Source: Peptococcaceae bacterium 1198_IL3148 (GTDB taxonomy: Bacteria > Bacillota > Desulfotomaculia > Desulfotomaculales > Desulfohalotomaculaceae). Taken from it: DNA of 64,000 nt. A model generated the notes under the pieces. The model worked only from the letters and a program-made list of their open reading frames with translations, searched no databases and was not told the origin of the DNA. A program made the position numbers and the translations under genes. How positions within the stretch are numbered: the first letter of the stretch is position 1; the number at the start of each line of letters is the position of its first letter. The stretch spans positions 1-64,000 of the forward strand of contig JBAIYS010000007.1 of NCBI GenBank assembly GCA_036763105.1. The letters run 5' to 3'. Shown piece by piece: positions 9,533 through 18,319 of the stretch.

Positions 9533-9647
9533 CTGGCGGCTTGTTTGGTTTCATTGTCCCATTGCAAAATCAAAGATTCTAAATCTAGTTTTAGATGCTT
9601 AACCATTGCATCTATAAACGAATACAGAGAAAGGAAGGTTCAAAATA

Positions 9648-10787
9648 ATGAAAAAATCCTTAATGTGCGGTCTAATATTAGTATTTATGTTCTTGGCTGT
9701 AAGCACCAGCGGTTTTGCTAGCGCGGCTCCAGTTGATGGTGTAGCTCCTCCATTGCAGGTGCAATTAAACGGCTCCATAGTAAATGTTCCCCCTTATATG
9801 AGTGTAATCGAAGGCCAGGTCATGGTACCATTGCGGTGGTCAGCCGATTTACTGGGAGCTACTTCGGTAGAATGGGATGCCGCCACCCGTACGGTAACTA
9901 TAACGACCCCGCAGGATTTCTATAGTATGGAGAAATTCAGCGCTTATTCCAGGGCCCTAAAGTCTCCTATTGAGGACATTAACGATCAAATCCGTCCCTT
10001 GCCGGATAAGGTTAAAGACATGGGGTTACCTGAACTGCTGCCCGACCGGCATTTTGTATTGAATCTGGAAAAGTTTAGGCCGGCAAGAGAAGGACTGACC
10101 CTGCCTGCACCCAGACCTTATATAACCATCACTATTACCAGTCCGGACGGCACTTATGAACATAGCAGCGTGGCACACAGTATCGAAAACTACCAGGATC
10201 ATTATTACCTGCCTATGGACTGGCTAGGATATTTATTTAATGCCCGGGTTAGTTATAATGAGGCGAGCAATATACTGTCTATTCAGAGCCCTGATCTGGA
10301 GCAAATCAAATCCGAAATTGAACGGATAGAAAATGTCCTTATTCCTCACAGTGCTGATGAAGCCATAGAATTGTGGGGTCGGGGCGAGCAAACCCGCAAT
10401 GGAGCTCTGCAATACGCAGCTTTGTCACCCCAGCTGCGTCAGGAAGCAGATCAAAGCGCTTATGTTCTTCAATCTTACTGGGTTACCGGCGGTTCAAGCC
10501 CCCAGGTAGGTCCTATAAGCATAGAAAGTCGGAAGGAAATCAGCGATACTAAAGTCGAGTATACCCTCTCTTTCCCGGAAATCTCTTCTGGCCAGACCTA
10601 TGCTATAGCAACCGAAAAAATGGTGGTGGAGAAGCTTCATCATAACGGCCGGGAAGGGTGGTTCATAACTGAACTGTTTCAGTCCAGCGGCTATGGGATT
10701 ATTGAAGGCGAGTTCTCATTAATGGATTCCAAACACAGCGATTGGTCTATTTTGATAGCAGCCGCCCAGGCCGCTGTAAAACACTAA
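9648..10787 (+). CDS. Secreted protein with copper-amine-oxidase-like stalk domain
   Basis: A signal peptide covers residues 1-26 (hydrophobic core LILVFMFLAVS, cut near FASAAP). Residues about 35-90 form a copper amine oxidase N-terminal-like stalk domain (VPLRWSADLLGATSVEWDAATRTVTIT). A second, weaker copy lies around 165-215 (YYLPMDWLGYLFNARVSYNEASNILSI). The C-terminal 140 residues have no recognised domain. The function is unknown; relatives are cell-surface or S-layer associated. The last nine residues (AAAQAAVKH) and stop come from a segment identical to the ppdK 3' end, so the natural C-terminus was probably replaced. Confidence 0.8.
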   Translation: MKKSLMCGLILVFMFLAVSTSGFASAAPVDGVAPPLQVQLNGSIVNVPPYMSVIEGQVMVPLRWSADLLGATSVEWDAATRTVTITTPQDFYSMEKFSAYSRALKSPIEDINDQIRPLPDKVKDMGLPELLPDRHFVLNLEKFRPAREGLTLPAPRPYITITITSPDGTYEHSSVAHSIENYQDHYYLPMDWLGYLFNARVSYNEASNILSIQSPDLEQIKSEIERIENVLIPHSADEAIELWGRGEQTRNGALQYAALSPQLRQEADQSAYVLQSYWVTGGSSPQVGPISIESRKEISDTKVEYTLSFPEISSGQTYAIATEKMVVEKLHHNGREGWFITELFQSSGYGIIEGEFSLMDSKHSDWSILIAAAQAAVKH

Positions 10788-10803
10788 AGGCCAATCAAAG
10801 TAA
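10740..10803. repeat. About 64-nt repeat, copy 2, fused with ppdK 3'-end sequence
   Basis: The left 20 nt and right 13 nt match 8809-8870 exactly, while 10764-10791 matches the ppdK 3' end (7343-7370) exactly. It therefore looks like a chimera of the two repeat types. It forms the end of the preceding gene. Confidence 0.8.
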
Positions 10804-10922
10804 GCCATTAGTCTGCAAGTGACTGAGCCAGGCCCACCGGCGAACTCTGATACGTCGGAATATACAACAGCATAATATGTTATATTAATATAAATCGCAA
10901 TAAACCTATAGGGGACGTGCAT

Positions 10923-11552
10923 ATGACAGAATTCTGGGAATCAAGTTTTATAGAAAAACAAACCATGTGGGGGTTTGAACCTGCAGACTCCGCAATACTT
11001 GCAAAGGACTTTTTTCTTGAAAAAGGGATTAAAGACATTTTGATACCAGGCATTGGATACGGTAGAAATGCAAAGGTTTTTATTGATAATGGAATTAATG
11101 TAACAGGTATTGAGATTTCCCAAACAGCCATTGAACTATCAAGACAAAAAGGACTTGATATTAAAATCTATCATGGTTCAGTAACTGACATGCCTTTTGA
11201 CAACAAGCTTTATGATGGAGTATTTTGCTATGCACTTATTCATTTATTGAGTGAAAGTAATAGAGAGAAATTAATAAAAGATTGCTATAATCAGCTAAAG
11301 TCCAACGGATATATGATTTTTACTGCTGTTTCAAAGGAAGCACCAATGTATGGAAAGGGTAAACAGCTGGGTAAAGACTACTTCGAGATAATGGAAGGCG
11401 TAAATATGTTCTTTTATGATTCTGGCTCAGTAAAAGAGGAGTTTGGAAAGTATGGGCTGATAGAAGTTTCAGAAATTAATGAGCCACATAAAAATATGGA
11501 AAATAAACCTCCATTGAAATTCATCATTGTAAAATGTAAAAAAGAACTATGA
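10923..11552 (+). CDS. Class I SAM-dependent methyltransferase
   Basis: 209 residues. Motif I is ILIPGIGYGRNAKVFIDNG (about residues 39-57), followed by the acidic V..GIEIS and the post-motif D..FDGVFCYALIHLL typical of methyltransferase domain 11/25 proteins. The substrate cannot be deduced; relatives are often annotated as tellurite-resistance-like or small-molecule methyltransferases. The ATG at 10923 is preferred over a GTG six bases earlier because AGGGG lies 8 nt upstream of it. It is a monocistronic accessory gene, more AT-rich than the repeat-bounded genes to its left. Confidence 0.85.
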   Translation: MTEFWESSFIEKQTMWGFEPADSAILAKDFFLEKGIKDILIPGIGYGRNAKVFIDNGINVTGIEISQTAIELSRQKGLDIKIYHGSVTDMPFDNKLYDGVFCYALIHLLSESNREKLIKDCYNQLKSNGYMIFTAVSKEAPMYGKGKQLGKDYFEIMEGVNMFFYDSGSVKEEFGKYGLIEVSEINEPHKNMENKPPLKFIIVKCKKEL

Positions 11553-11581
11553 AACTTATATGGTGATTAACTGCATTTCTT

Positions 11582-11860
11582 ATGAAATTTGCCAAAATCT
11601 TAATTTTTCTCCAAACTATTGACATAGATTCAAGGCCTATATGCGGATGGAGATCGGAACACGAACAAAAACAAATATATAGTAAATCCCTCCGGGAAAA
11701 AGGAAGGGTACTCACCCAGCAATATGTTGCCCTTCCAAATCACAGCGAACATCAAACGGGTATGGCCATCGACTTGGGACTCAATCAGCCGGACATTGAC
11801 TTTATTCGTCCCCCCTTTCCATATAACGGGGTTTGCGGGATATTTCCCTTACTAAATTAA
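11582..11860 (+). pseudogene. Fragment of a VanY-like D,D-carboxypeptidase
   Basis: The frame reads IDSRPICGWRSEHEQKQIYS, then YVALPNHSEHQTGMAIDLGL and DFIRPPFPYNGVCGIF, the central part of peptidase M15B (VanY) enzymes. These trim the terminal D-Ala from peptidoglycan precursors. The first two zinc ligands (SEHQTG His and AIDLG Asp) are present, but the third (in a later WHFRYVG-type motif) is missing, as are the N-terminal export signal and about 100 residues. The frame runs into a TAA at 11858 and continues as a ParE-like sequence. Confidence 0.7.
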
Positions 11861-12160
11861 CCAAATACGGATAAAGCAGAGGAGCAACTTCGTGAAATCA
11901 TCTTTTATGTTGCGGATGATTCGCGAAGTGTAGATATTGCGATAAATTATCTGGACAAGATAGAAACCGCAATAAACAGATTAAAGGGTTTTCCAAGGTC
12001 GGGAAATACACCAAAATATTCAATTTTAAGAAAACAGGGATATCTAGTGCTCATTGTGGAAAGACATCTTGTCTTTTATAAAATAGATGATGAAAAAAAG
12101 ACTGTAACGGTTTATGCTGTGGTAGATTCTGCCGATGAGCCGTCCTATGTTCCGGCTTTG
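11861..12160 (+). pseudogene. ParE/RelE-type toxin remnant without start codon
   Basis: Directly after the TAA ending the vanY fragment, in the same frame, the sequence reads DKAEEQLREIIFYVADDSRS, NYLDKIETAINRLKGFPRSG, LRKQGYLVLIVERHLVFYKI and VTVYAVVDS, the RelE/ParE toxin fold. There is no ATG, GTG or TTG at the proper place, so about seven N-terminal residues are lost. The end beyond about 12145 does not look native. No antitoxin gene is recognisable next to it. It is probably a dead toxin of a toxin-antitoxin pair. Confidence 0.6.
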
Positions 12161-12162
12161 CA

Positions 12163-12399
12163 TTATTTATTTCTTTTAGTACCATTATATACAAAGGCTT
12201 TGGGATCCATTTTAATAAAGGTCCCTTTATCAATGCCGATATCCTTACCACAACAACACTTTATTTTATCATTTTCTTTGATTATATCACTGTAAAGTTT
12301 TTCAATCCTTGCTTTGTGGCAACGTAAAACCTCACCTTTACCAATTTTATCATACTTCCACAGTTTATTTTTACAAGAGGCACATCTAATTATTAACAA
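12163..12399 (-). CDS. Small zinc-ribbon-like protein
   Basis: About 78 residues with two cysteine pairs: IRCASCKNKLWKYDKIGKG near the N-terminus and IKCCCGKDIGIDKGTFIKM in the middle, suggesting a treble-clef or zinc-ribbon metal site. It ends with a conserved-looking MDPKAFVYNGT. This resembles small uncharacterised proteins of Clostridia; no function is known. The TTG start at 12399 is preferred because AAGGGGAG lies 7 nt upstream; a frame extension upstream has no site. It converges on the ParE remnant. Confidence 0.6.
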   Translation of the reverse strand: MLIIRCASCKNKLWKYDKIGKGEVLRCHKARIEKLYSDIIKENDKIKCCCGKDIGIDKGTFIKMDPKAFVYNGTKRNK

Positions 12400-12621
12400 A
12401 AACTTTCTCCCCTTCGAAATTAGGTACAACTATTTCTTTAGCTGGATTTTGTCATTAGTTTAATAGAATTTTGCCAATATGACAAGACATCAGCATTTAT
12501 CCAGCATTCTATTGAATTTGTAAAAAAGTAACTGGAGGTGTAATATAATCAATTAGATATCAAAAACTTTAGCGTGCTATCGGATTCGTAATGGTATATA
12601 AAATATGCAAGGGGGCTACAT

Positions 12622-13380
12622 ATGGTAGAAATCGTTGATGTGACTAAAGACAACTTAGAACAAGAACACATTTGCTGTGCAATTTCTAATAATAAGGATT
12701 GCCAGGTATTAGCAAAGAAATCTTGGCTTGCAGAGAGATTTGATGATGGTCTGGTTTTTAAAAAAGGCAATGTGCGAGGGAAATGTTTTATTGAGTATAT
12801 TCCGGCGGAAAAAGCATGGGCGCCAATTGAGGCTGAAGATTACATGTATATTAATTGCTTTTGGGTTTCTGGACAGTTTAACGGGAAGGGCAACTCCAAT
12901 TTGCTTTTGGACGAGTGTATTAGGGATAGCAAAGCTAAAGGAAAAAAAGGGCTTGTGGTATTGTCCTCTAAAAAGAAGATGCCATATCTCTCTGACCCCA
13001 AATATCTGCGCTACAAAGGTTTTCAATTGGCTGATTCCGCTGATCCCTATTATGAATTGCTATATTTACCTTTTAATAGTGAAATACAAAAACCACGTTT
13101 TAAAACCACTGTGAAAAATCCTAAGATTGAACAACAAGGATTTGTGCTGTATTATTCACATCAATGTCCGTTCACTGCTAAGTATGTTCCATTAATTGAG
13201 AGTGTAGCCAAGGCAAAGAACATTGCATTTAAATCGATTCGATTTGAGACTATGGAACAGGCACAGAACGCCCCTGCGCCTTTTACATCCTATAGTTTGT
13301 TTTACGACGGTGAATTTGTAACTAATGAAATTCTATCTGCCAAAAAGTTTGAAAAAACTTTATCCAATAAAGGACTGTAA
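12622..13380 (+). CDS. GNAT N-acetyltransferase with C-terminal YoaP domain
   Basis: 252 residues. The N-terminal half is a GNAT fold; the VSGQFNGKGNSNLLLDECI segment (about residues 88-106) corresponds to the acetyl-CoA pyrophosphate loop. The C-terminal part, about 165-250 with YYSHQCPFTAKYVPLIES, has a thioredoxin-like Cys-Pro motif and matches the YoaP-type extension found in Bacillus YoaP. The substrate is unknown. The start ATG follows AAGGGGGC by about 6 nt. It is a single gene at the edge of the remnant-rich zone. Confidence 0.75.
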   Translation: MVEIVDVTKDNLEQEHICCAISNNKDCQVLAKKSWLAERFDDGLVFKKGNVRGKCFIEYIPAEKAWAPIEAEDYMYINCFWVSGQFNGKGNSNLLLDECIRDSKAKGKKGLVVLSSKKKMPYLSDPKYLRYKGFQLADSADPYYELLYLPFNSEIQKPRFKTTVKNPKIEQQGFVLYYSHQCPFTAKYVPLIESVAKAKNIAFKSIRFETMEQAQNAPAPFTSYSLFYDGEFVTNEILSAKKFEKTLSNKGL

Positions 13381-13397
13381 CTAATGGTGATTTGCTA

Positions 13398-13600
<203 letters not shown>

Positions 13601-13634
13601 GAAAAAGATAATTACCAGAGCTTTTATAATTTGC

Positions 13635-13663
13635 TTGACAAAGGCAATGAACTGTGTTATTAT
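13635..13663 (+). promoter_or_regulatory. Sigma-A promoter of the trp operon
   Basis: TTGACA (13635-13640) and TATTAT (13658-13663) are separated by 17 nt and lie upstream of the first T-box leader. Confidence 0.8.
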
Positions 13664-13729
13664 AACCTGCAAATTATTAGTTTAACTTGTTGTGTTAGGG
13701 ATGCCTGTTATTGTAAGGAAATAAGTTAT

Positions 13730-14016
13730 CACAACTAAACAATTACATTAAACCTAAGAACAAGAATAGTAAAAATAACAGCTTGCATTCAGAGAGCCGC
13801 CGGTTGGTGAGAGTGCGGTTGCAAAGTTATTTTGAATGGACTTGTGAGGGAAGCCCGAAATCAAAAGAGAGTAGGCGCTTACGGGGATCCTGCCCGTTAT
13901 CAGTAGGATGCATATGATGGTATGCAAAATGAGCGGGCGTAGAAATACGTCAATTTGGGTGGCACCGCAGAAGCTAAAGCTTTTGTCCCTATCTTGGGAT
14001 GAAGGCTTTTTTTATA
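13730..14016 (+). ncRNA. T-box riboswitch 1 (Trp specifier)
   Basis: A tRNA-sensing leader. It carries the AGAGAG and GGTTGGTGAGAGTG stem I elements, a specifier-loop GAATGGAC with UGG (Trp) at 13837-13839, the T-box core TGGGTGGCACCGCAG at 13956-13970, and a terminator (AAAGCTTTTGTCCC / GGGATGAAGGCTTT plus T-run) at about 13975-14016. Uncharged tRNA-Trp would pair with UGG and with the T-box bulge, stabilise the antiterminator and allow readthrough. It is followed by a second near-identical copy. Confidence 0.95.
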
Positions 14017-14086
14017 TTTTTCTTTAGGCGTTTTAAAAAAATTCTTGGTAAGCAACAGGTTACCTATTTATGAGCAAAAACTAGCT

Positions 14087-14373
14087 AACAACTAAATAAT
14101 TGTGTTAAACCTAAGAACAAGAGTAGTAAAAATAACAGCTTGCATTCAGAGAGCCGCCGGTTGGTGAGAGTGCGGTTGCAAGGTTATTTTGAATGGACTT
14201 GTGAGGGAAGCCCGAAATCAAAAGAGAGTAGGCGCTTACGGGGATCCTACCCGTTATCAGCAGGATGCATATGATGGTATGCAAAATGAGCGGGCGTAGA
14301 AATACGTCAATTTGGGTGGCACCGCAGAAGTTAAAGCTTTTGTCCCTATCTTGGGATGAAAGCTTTTTTTATA
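14087..14373 (+). ncRNA. T-box riboswitch 2 (Trp specifier), tandem copy
   Basis: A second complete leader exactly 357 nt after the first with no indels and only a handful of substitutions over about 270 nt. The specifier UGG is at 14194-14196, the T-box core at 14313-14327, and the terminator at about 14332-14373. Two leaders in series mean transcription must pass two independent tRNA-Trp checks before trpE, which should give tighter repression and a steeper response. The near identity points to a recent duplication or gene conversion. Confidence 0.95.
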
Positions 14374-14444
14374 TCTTCTTTAGGCGTTCTACACTGTTTA
14401 AATAAAAAGGAACTCATTTAATCAATTAAAAAGAGGTGATTATT

Positions 14445-15902
14445 GTGGTAACCCCTGATTACAGAGTAATCAAGCAATTGGCAAAAGAGTACAATATCAT
14501 TCCAATTTGCAAGGAAATCTATGCTGACATTACAACACCAATTGCAATTTTACGAAAAATTTCCCGCATAAGCAACAGGTACTACCTACTGGAGAGCATT
14601 GAAGGCGGTGAGAAATGGGGCAGGTACTCATTTCTGGGCTTTAATCCTATCGCTCATGTAGCATGTAAAAACGGAAAGATAACCATTGTGGATAATGACA
14701 AGCAAATAGTGCATTCCCTCAAACCGCTTAAAGAACTAAGGGCATACCTCTCGCAATATAACGCCCCAAAGCTGGCAGGAATGCCACCATTTGCCGGAGG
14801 GTTTGTAGGATACTTCTCCTATAGCATGATTGGATATACAGAACCGGTATTAAAGCTCAGGAGCAGTGACTTCAATGATTTTGACCTGATGTTGTTTGAC
14901 AAGGTAATTGCTTATGATCATCTAAAACAAAAGATTAGCATAGTGGTAAACGTGCGGACTGATGAGTTAGAACAAAATTACAGTAACGCCCTTGCTGATG
15001 TTGACGATGTCATTCGGATAATTACTGAACAGGCTTTGTTGCCCAAATCCAAAGTGAAAAGCAAACCTTACTTTACTTGCAATGTGTCAAAGGAAGAATA
15101 CTGCAATATGGTTGATAAAACAAAGGAACATATAAAAAATGGTGATATATTTCAAGCGGTCATTTCCAGGCGGTTTGAAACGAAGCACGAGGATAGTCTT
15201 CTTAATGCTTACCGGGTTTTAAGAACAACTAACCCATCTCCATACATGGTGTTTATGCAAAACGGTGATGTTCAGTTGATCAGTACATCTCCCGAAACCC
15301 TAGTAAGGTTGCAAAATGGGATCCTTTCAACCTTTCCGATAGCTGGATCGAGGCCTCGGGGCAAAAACAGCGAGGAGGACAAAGCACTGGAAAGGGAATT
15401 GCTGGCAGATGAAAAAGAATTGGCCGAACACAACATGCTGGTTGATCTGGCAAGGAATGATTTAGGGAAAATATCAAAGTATTCCAGTGTGCATGTTGCA
15501 AACTATAAAATGGTACAGCGCTATTCAAAGATTATGCATATCACTTCTGAGGTAGAGGGATGCATTAAGGAAGGAAAGGACGCGCTGGATGCAATAGAAG
15601 CGCTTCTGCCAGCAGGGACTTTGTCCGGAGCGCCTAAGATTCGTGCATGCCAGATTATTGAAGAACTGGAAAAGGAGCCAAGGGGAATATATGGCGGAGC
15701 CATAGGCTATATAGACTTCACCGGCAATATGGACATCTGCATTGCAATACGTATGGCAGTGAAGAAGAATGACAAAGTGCATATTCAGGTGGGGGGAGGA
15801 ATTGTGGCAGATAGCATTCCGGAGAAGGAATATGAAGAATCTGAAAACAAGGCCAGGGCGGTAATAGAGGCTATTATTGCAGCAAGGGAGGTGGATGAGT
15901 GA
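14445..15902 (+). CDS. trpE: Anthranilate synthase component I
   Basis: Converts chorismate plus ammonia (delivered by TrpG) to anthranilate, the first step of tryptophan synthesis. It has the chorismate-binding core with FPIAGSRPRG, LLPAGTLSGAPKIRACQIIE and YGGAIGYIDFTGNMDICIAIR, and an N-terminal LLESIEGGEKWGRYSFLGF that includes the Ser/Gly region involved in Trp feedback inhibition. The start GTG at 14445 lies 6 nt after AGAGGTG; an earlier in-frame GTG overlaps that site. It is first gene of trpEGDCFBA, controlled by the two T-boxes. Confidence 0.97.
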   Translation: MVTPDYRVIKQLAKEYNIIPICKEIYADITTPIAILRKISRISNRYYLLESIEGGEKWGRYSFLGFNPIAHVACKNGKITIVDNDKQIVHSLKPLKELRAYLSQYNAPKLAGMPPFAGGFVGYFSYSMIGYTEPVLKLRSSDFNDFDLMLFDKVIAYDHLKQKISIVVNVRTDELEQNYSNALADVDDVIRIITEQALLPKSKVKSKPYFTCNVSKEEYCNMVDKTKEHIKNGDIFQAVISRRFETKHEDSLLNAYRVLRTTNPSPYMVFMQNGDVQLISTSPETLVRLQNGILSTFPIAGSRPRGKNSEEDKALERELLADEKELAEHNMLVDLARNDLGKISKYSSVHVANYKMVQRYSKIMHITSEVEGCIKEGKDALDAIEALLPAGTLSGAPKIRACQIIEELEKEPRGIYGGAIGYIDFTGNMDICIAIRMAVKKNDKVHIQVGGGIVADSIPEKEYEESENKARAVIEAIIAAREVDE

Positions 15903-16483
15903 TGATTTTGTTAATTGATAACTACGACAGCTTTTGCTATAACTTGGTCCAGCTTGCAGCAGCTATTAATAATGATGTTCGGGTGATTCGCAATGATGAA
16001 ACGACTGTGGAAGAAGTAAAAAAAATGTGCCCTTCTCACATTATTATTTCACCAGGCCCAGGCTATCCCAAAGATGCCGGCATTTGTGAAGCGGTTATTA
16101 ACCAAATGAAGGGAAAGGTTCCCATTCTTGGCATATGCCTTGGTCACCAGGCAATATGTGAGGTGTTTGGAGCTTCTATTGTACTGGCAAAGCGGTTGAT
16201 GCACGGAAAGCAAAGTAACATTCATATTGCCAATGGAAGCAGCATATTCAAGGGCTTGCCACCTATAATACAGGCGGCGAGATACCACTCGCTGATAGCG
16301 CAAAGAGCGTCCCTGCCGGATGAACTTTTGGTAATTGCAGAAGATGACGGAGGGGAAGTAATGGGGGTAAAACACAGGGATTATCAAATATATGGTCTTC
16401 AATTCCATCCAGAATCTATATTGACACCACAGGGCGCTGTAATAATGAATAATTTTTTGCAAATAGGTGGTGAAGCATGTTGA
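15902..16483 (+). CDS. trpG: Anthranilate synthase component II (glutamine amidotransferase)
   Basis: A class I glutaminase that supplies ammonia to TrpE. The start MILLIDNYDSFCYNL, the nucleophile motif GICLGHQAI (Cys near residue 79) and the catalytic His/Glu of QFHPESIL are all present. The ATG overlaps the trpE stop TGA by one base (ATGA-type junction); a GTG one codon earlier is an alternative. The overlap suggests coupled translation and equal subunit supply. It ends 7 bases inside trpD. Confidence 0.96.
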   Translation: MILLIDNYDSFCYNLVQLAAAINNDVRVIRNDETTVEEVKKMCPSHIIISPGPGYPKDAGICEAVINQMKGKVPILGICLGHQAICEVFGASIVLAKRLMHGKQSNIHIANGSSIFKGLPPIIQAARYHSLIAQRASLPDELLVIAEDDGGEVMGVKHRDYQIYGLQFHPESILTPQGAVIMNNFLQIGGEAC

Positions 16484-17493
16484 TAAAGGAAGCAATTAAT
16501 AAATTGTTAAACAAAGAAAACCTTTCTCTTGATATGACCAAATCGGTTATGGATGAGATTATGAGCGGCAATGCCACAAACGCACAGATAGCATCATTTA
16601 TTACAGCCATGAGGATGAAGGGTGAAACAATAGACGAAATCACAGCCTGTGCAATGATTATGAGAAAATATGGCACCAAACTAAAGCATCAGGGCGATGT
16701 TCTAGATATTGTCGGTACCGGGGGAGATCAGTCATATTCATTTAATATATCCACCGTTTCTTCCTTTGTAATTTCAGCGGCAGGCGTACCTGTGGCAAAG
16801 CACGGCAACAGGAGCGTATCCAGCAAATGCGGAAGCGCTGATGTGCTGGAGGCGCTGGGGGTAAAAATAGATATTCCTGTTTCAAAGAGCGAAAGAATTT
16901 TAAAAGAAATCGGAATCTGTTTCATGTTTGCTACCCACTACCATTCTTCCATGAAATACGCCGCACCTGTAAGAAAAGAACTGGGGGTACGTACCATTTT
17001 TAACATTTTGGGCCCCCTTGCAAACCCTGCCAATGCAAATTTGCAATTGCTGGGCGTGTATGATGAAAATCTGGTGGAGCCTCTTGCCAGAGTGCTTTCC
17101 AACCTCGGCCTGAAGAAAGCCATGGTGGTGCATGGACATGACGGCCTGGATGAAATATCTTTAACCACTTCATCCACGGTGTGCGAAGTAAATAATGGTT
17201 ATTTGAACAGTTTCTTTTTAGATCCGCGCCAATTTGGTTTTGAATACTGCAAGCCCGAGGATTTAACTGGTGGCGGTCCGCAAGAGAATGCTGACATTGC
17301 CCGAAGAATATTAAGTGGCGAAAAAGGCCCCAAAAGGGACACAGTGTTGCTGAACTCTGCAGTTTGCCTTTATATGTTTTATGACAGCATTACCTTGAGG
17401 GAATGTGTAAAGATGGCAGCAGACATAATCGACAGTGGCAGGGCGCTGGAACAGCTAAACAACTTTGTCAGGTTATCCAATGCGGAAGATTAA
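16477..17493 (+). CDS. trpD: Anthranilate phosphoribosyltransferase
   Basis: Transfers the phosphoribosyl group of PRPP to anthranilate. The PRPP-binding GTGGDQSYSFNIST (about residues 79-92), KHGNRSVSSKCGSADVLEALG and the late HGHDGLDEI are all typical, and 338 residues is normal. The ATG overlaps the trpG stop by 7 nt and has a GGTGGTGAAGC site. It is free-standing, not fused to trpG as in some bacteria. Confidence 0.97.
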   Translation: MLIKEAINKLLNKENLSLDMTKSVMDEIMSGNATNAQIASFITAMRMKGETIDEITACAMIMRKYGTKLKHQGDVLDIVGTGGDQSYSFNISTVSSFVISAAGVPVAKHGNRSVSSKCGSADVLEALGVKIDIPVSKSERILKEIGICFMFATHYHSSMKYAAPVRKELGVRTIFNILGPLANPANANLQLLGVYDENLVEPLARVLSNLGLKKAMVVHGHDGLDEISLTTSSTVCEVNNGYLNSFFLDPRQFGFEYCKPEDLTGGGPQENADIARRILSGEKGPKRDTVLLNSAVCLYMFYDSITLRECVKMAADIIDSGRALEQLNNFVRLSNAED

Positions 17494-17512
17494 GCAGAAG
17501 GTTGGTGGCAAT

Positions 17513-18319
17513 ATGATTCTTGAAACTTTGGCTGCATCCACCAAGATGCGTGTGGATGCAGCTAAAAGAAGAGTAGCCTTTGATGATTTGAAATCTCAAG
17601 TTTTTTATCAAGGAAAGGTAAAAGGCTTTTATAAACAGGCAGCTTTTGCATTTGAGAAAATACTAAAGAGTAAAGAAATTTCCTTCATATGTGAAGTAAA
17701 GAGGGCTTCTCCGTCTCAGGGGATGATAGCGCCGGCCTTTCCCTATCAAAAAATTGCTGTTGATTATGAAAAGGCCGGAGCCCATGCCATTTCGGTACTA
17801 ACAGAGCCGGAGTATTTTAAAGGAAGTGATATTTATCTTAAAGAAATCAGCCAGTTGGTAAATATACCGGTGCTTCGCAAAGACTTCATTGTAGATGAGT
17901 ATCAGATTTATCAATCAAAGTTGATTGGTGCCGATGCAGTATTACTAATCTGCGCTCTGCTGGATACAGATACCCTCAAGAGATATATCGGAATCTGTGA
18001 TGAACTAGGTCTGACTGCTCTTGTGGAAGCCCATACCAAAGACGAAGTTAACTCCGCAATTGAGGCGGGAGCAAGGGTAATTGGGGTAAATAATCGCAAT
18101 CTTAAGACCTTTGAGGTTGATATCCGCAATTGCATAACTTTGAGGGAACTGGTTCCTGAAGATACCATTTATGTGGCGGAAAGTGGTATTCAAACGCGAA
18201 ATGACATCTCGGTGCTTAAAAAAGCCGGAGTAGATGCGGTTTTGATTGGAGAAGCACTGATGAAAAGTGCGGACAAAAAAGCTATGCTGTCATACCTAAG
18301 GGGCGGTAAGAATGACTAA
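17513..18319 (+). CDS. trpC: Indole-3-glycerol phosphate synthase
   Basis: A TIM-barrel enzyme closing the indole ring from CdRP. It shows FICEVKRASPSQGMI (catalytic Lys and phosphate region, about residues 56-70), VLRKDFIVDEYQIYQS, LVEAHTKDE and VAESGIQT. The ATG at 17513 gives the normal 268 residues and the usual ILETLAASTKMRV start; it follows AGAAGG by 11 nt. An upstream extension in frame is not family-like. It overlaps trpF by 8 nt. Confidence 0.96.
   Translation: MILETLAASTKMRVDAAKRRVAFDDLKSQVFYQGKVKGFYKQAAFAFEKILKSKEISFICEVKRASPSQGMIAPAFPYQKIAVDYEKAGAHAISVLTEPEYFKGSDIYLKEISQLVNIPVLRKDFIVDEYQIYQSKLIGADAVLLICALLDTDTLKRYIGICDELGLTALVEAHTKDEVNSAIEAGARVIGVNNRNLKTFEVDIRNCITLRELVPEDTIYVAESGIQTRNDISVLKKAGVDAVLIGEALMKSADKKAMLSYLRGGKND

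Noticed and set aside
12047-12295. Separate small gene starting at ATG 12050 region
   Set aside because: It is the C-terminal half of the ParE-like remnant continuing past its natural end into sequence antisense to the small zinc protein.
13748-14373. CRISPR-like or transposon direct repeats
   Set aside because: The 357-nt repeat is fully explained by two T-box leaders with specifier, core motif and terminator.
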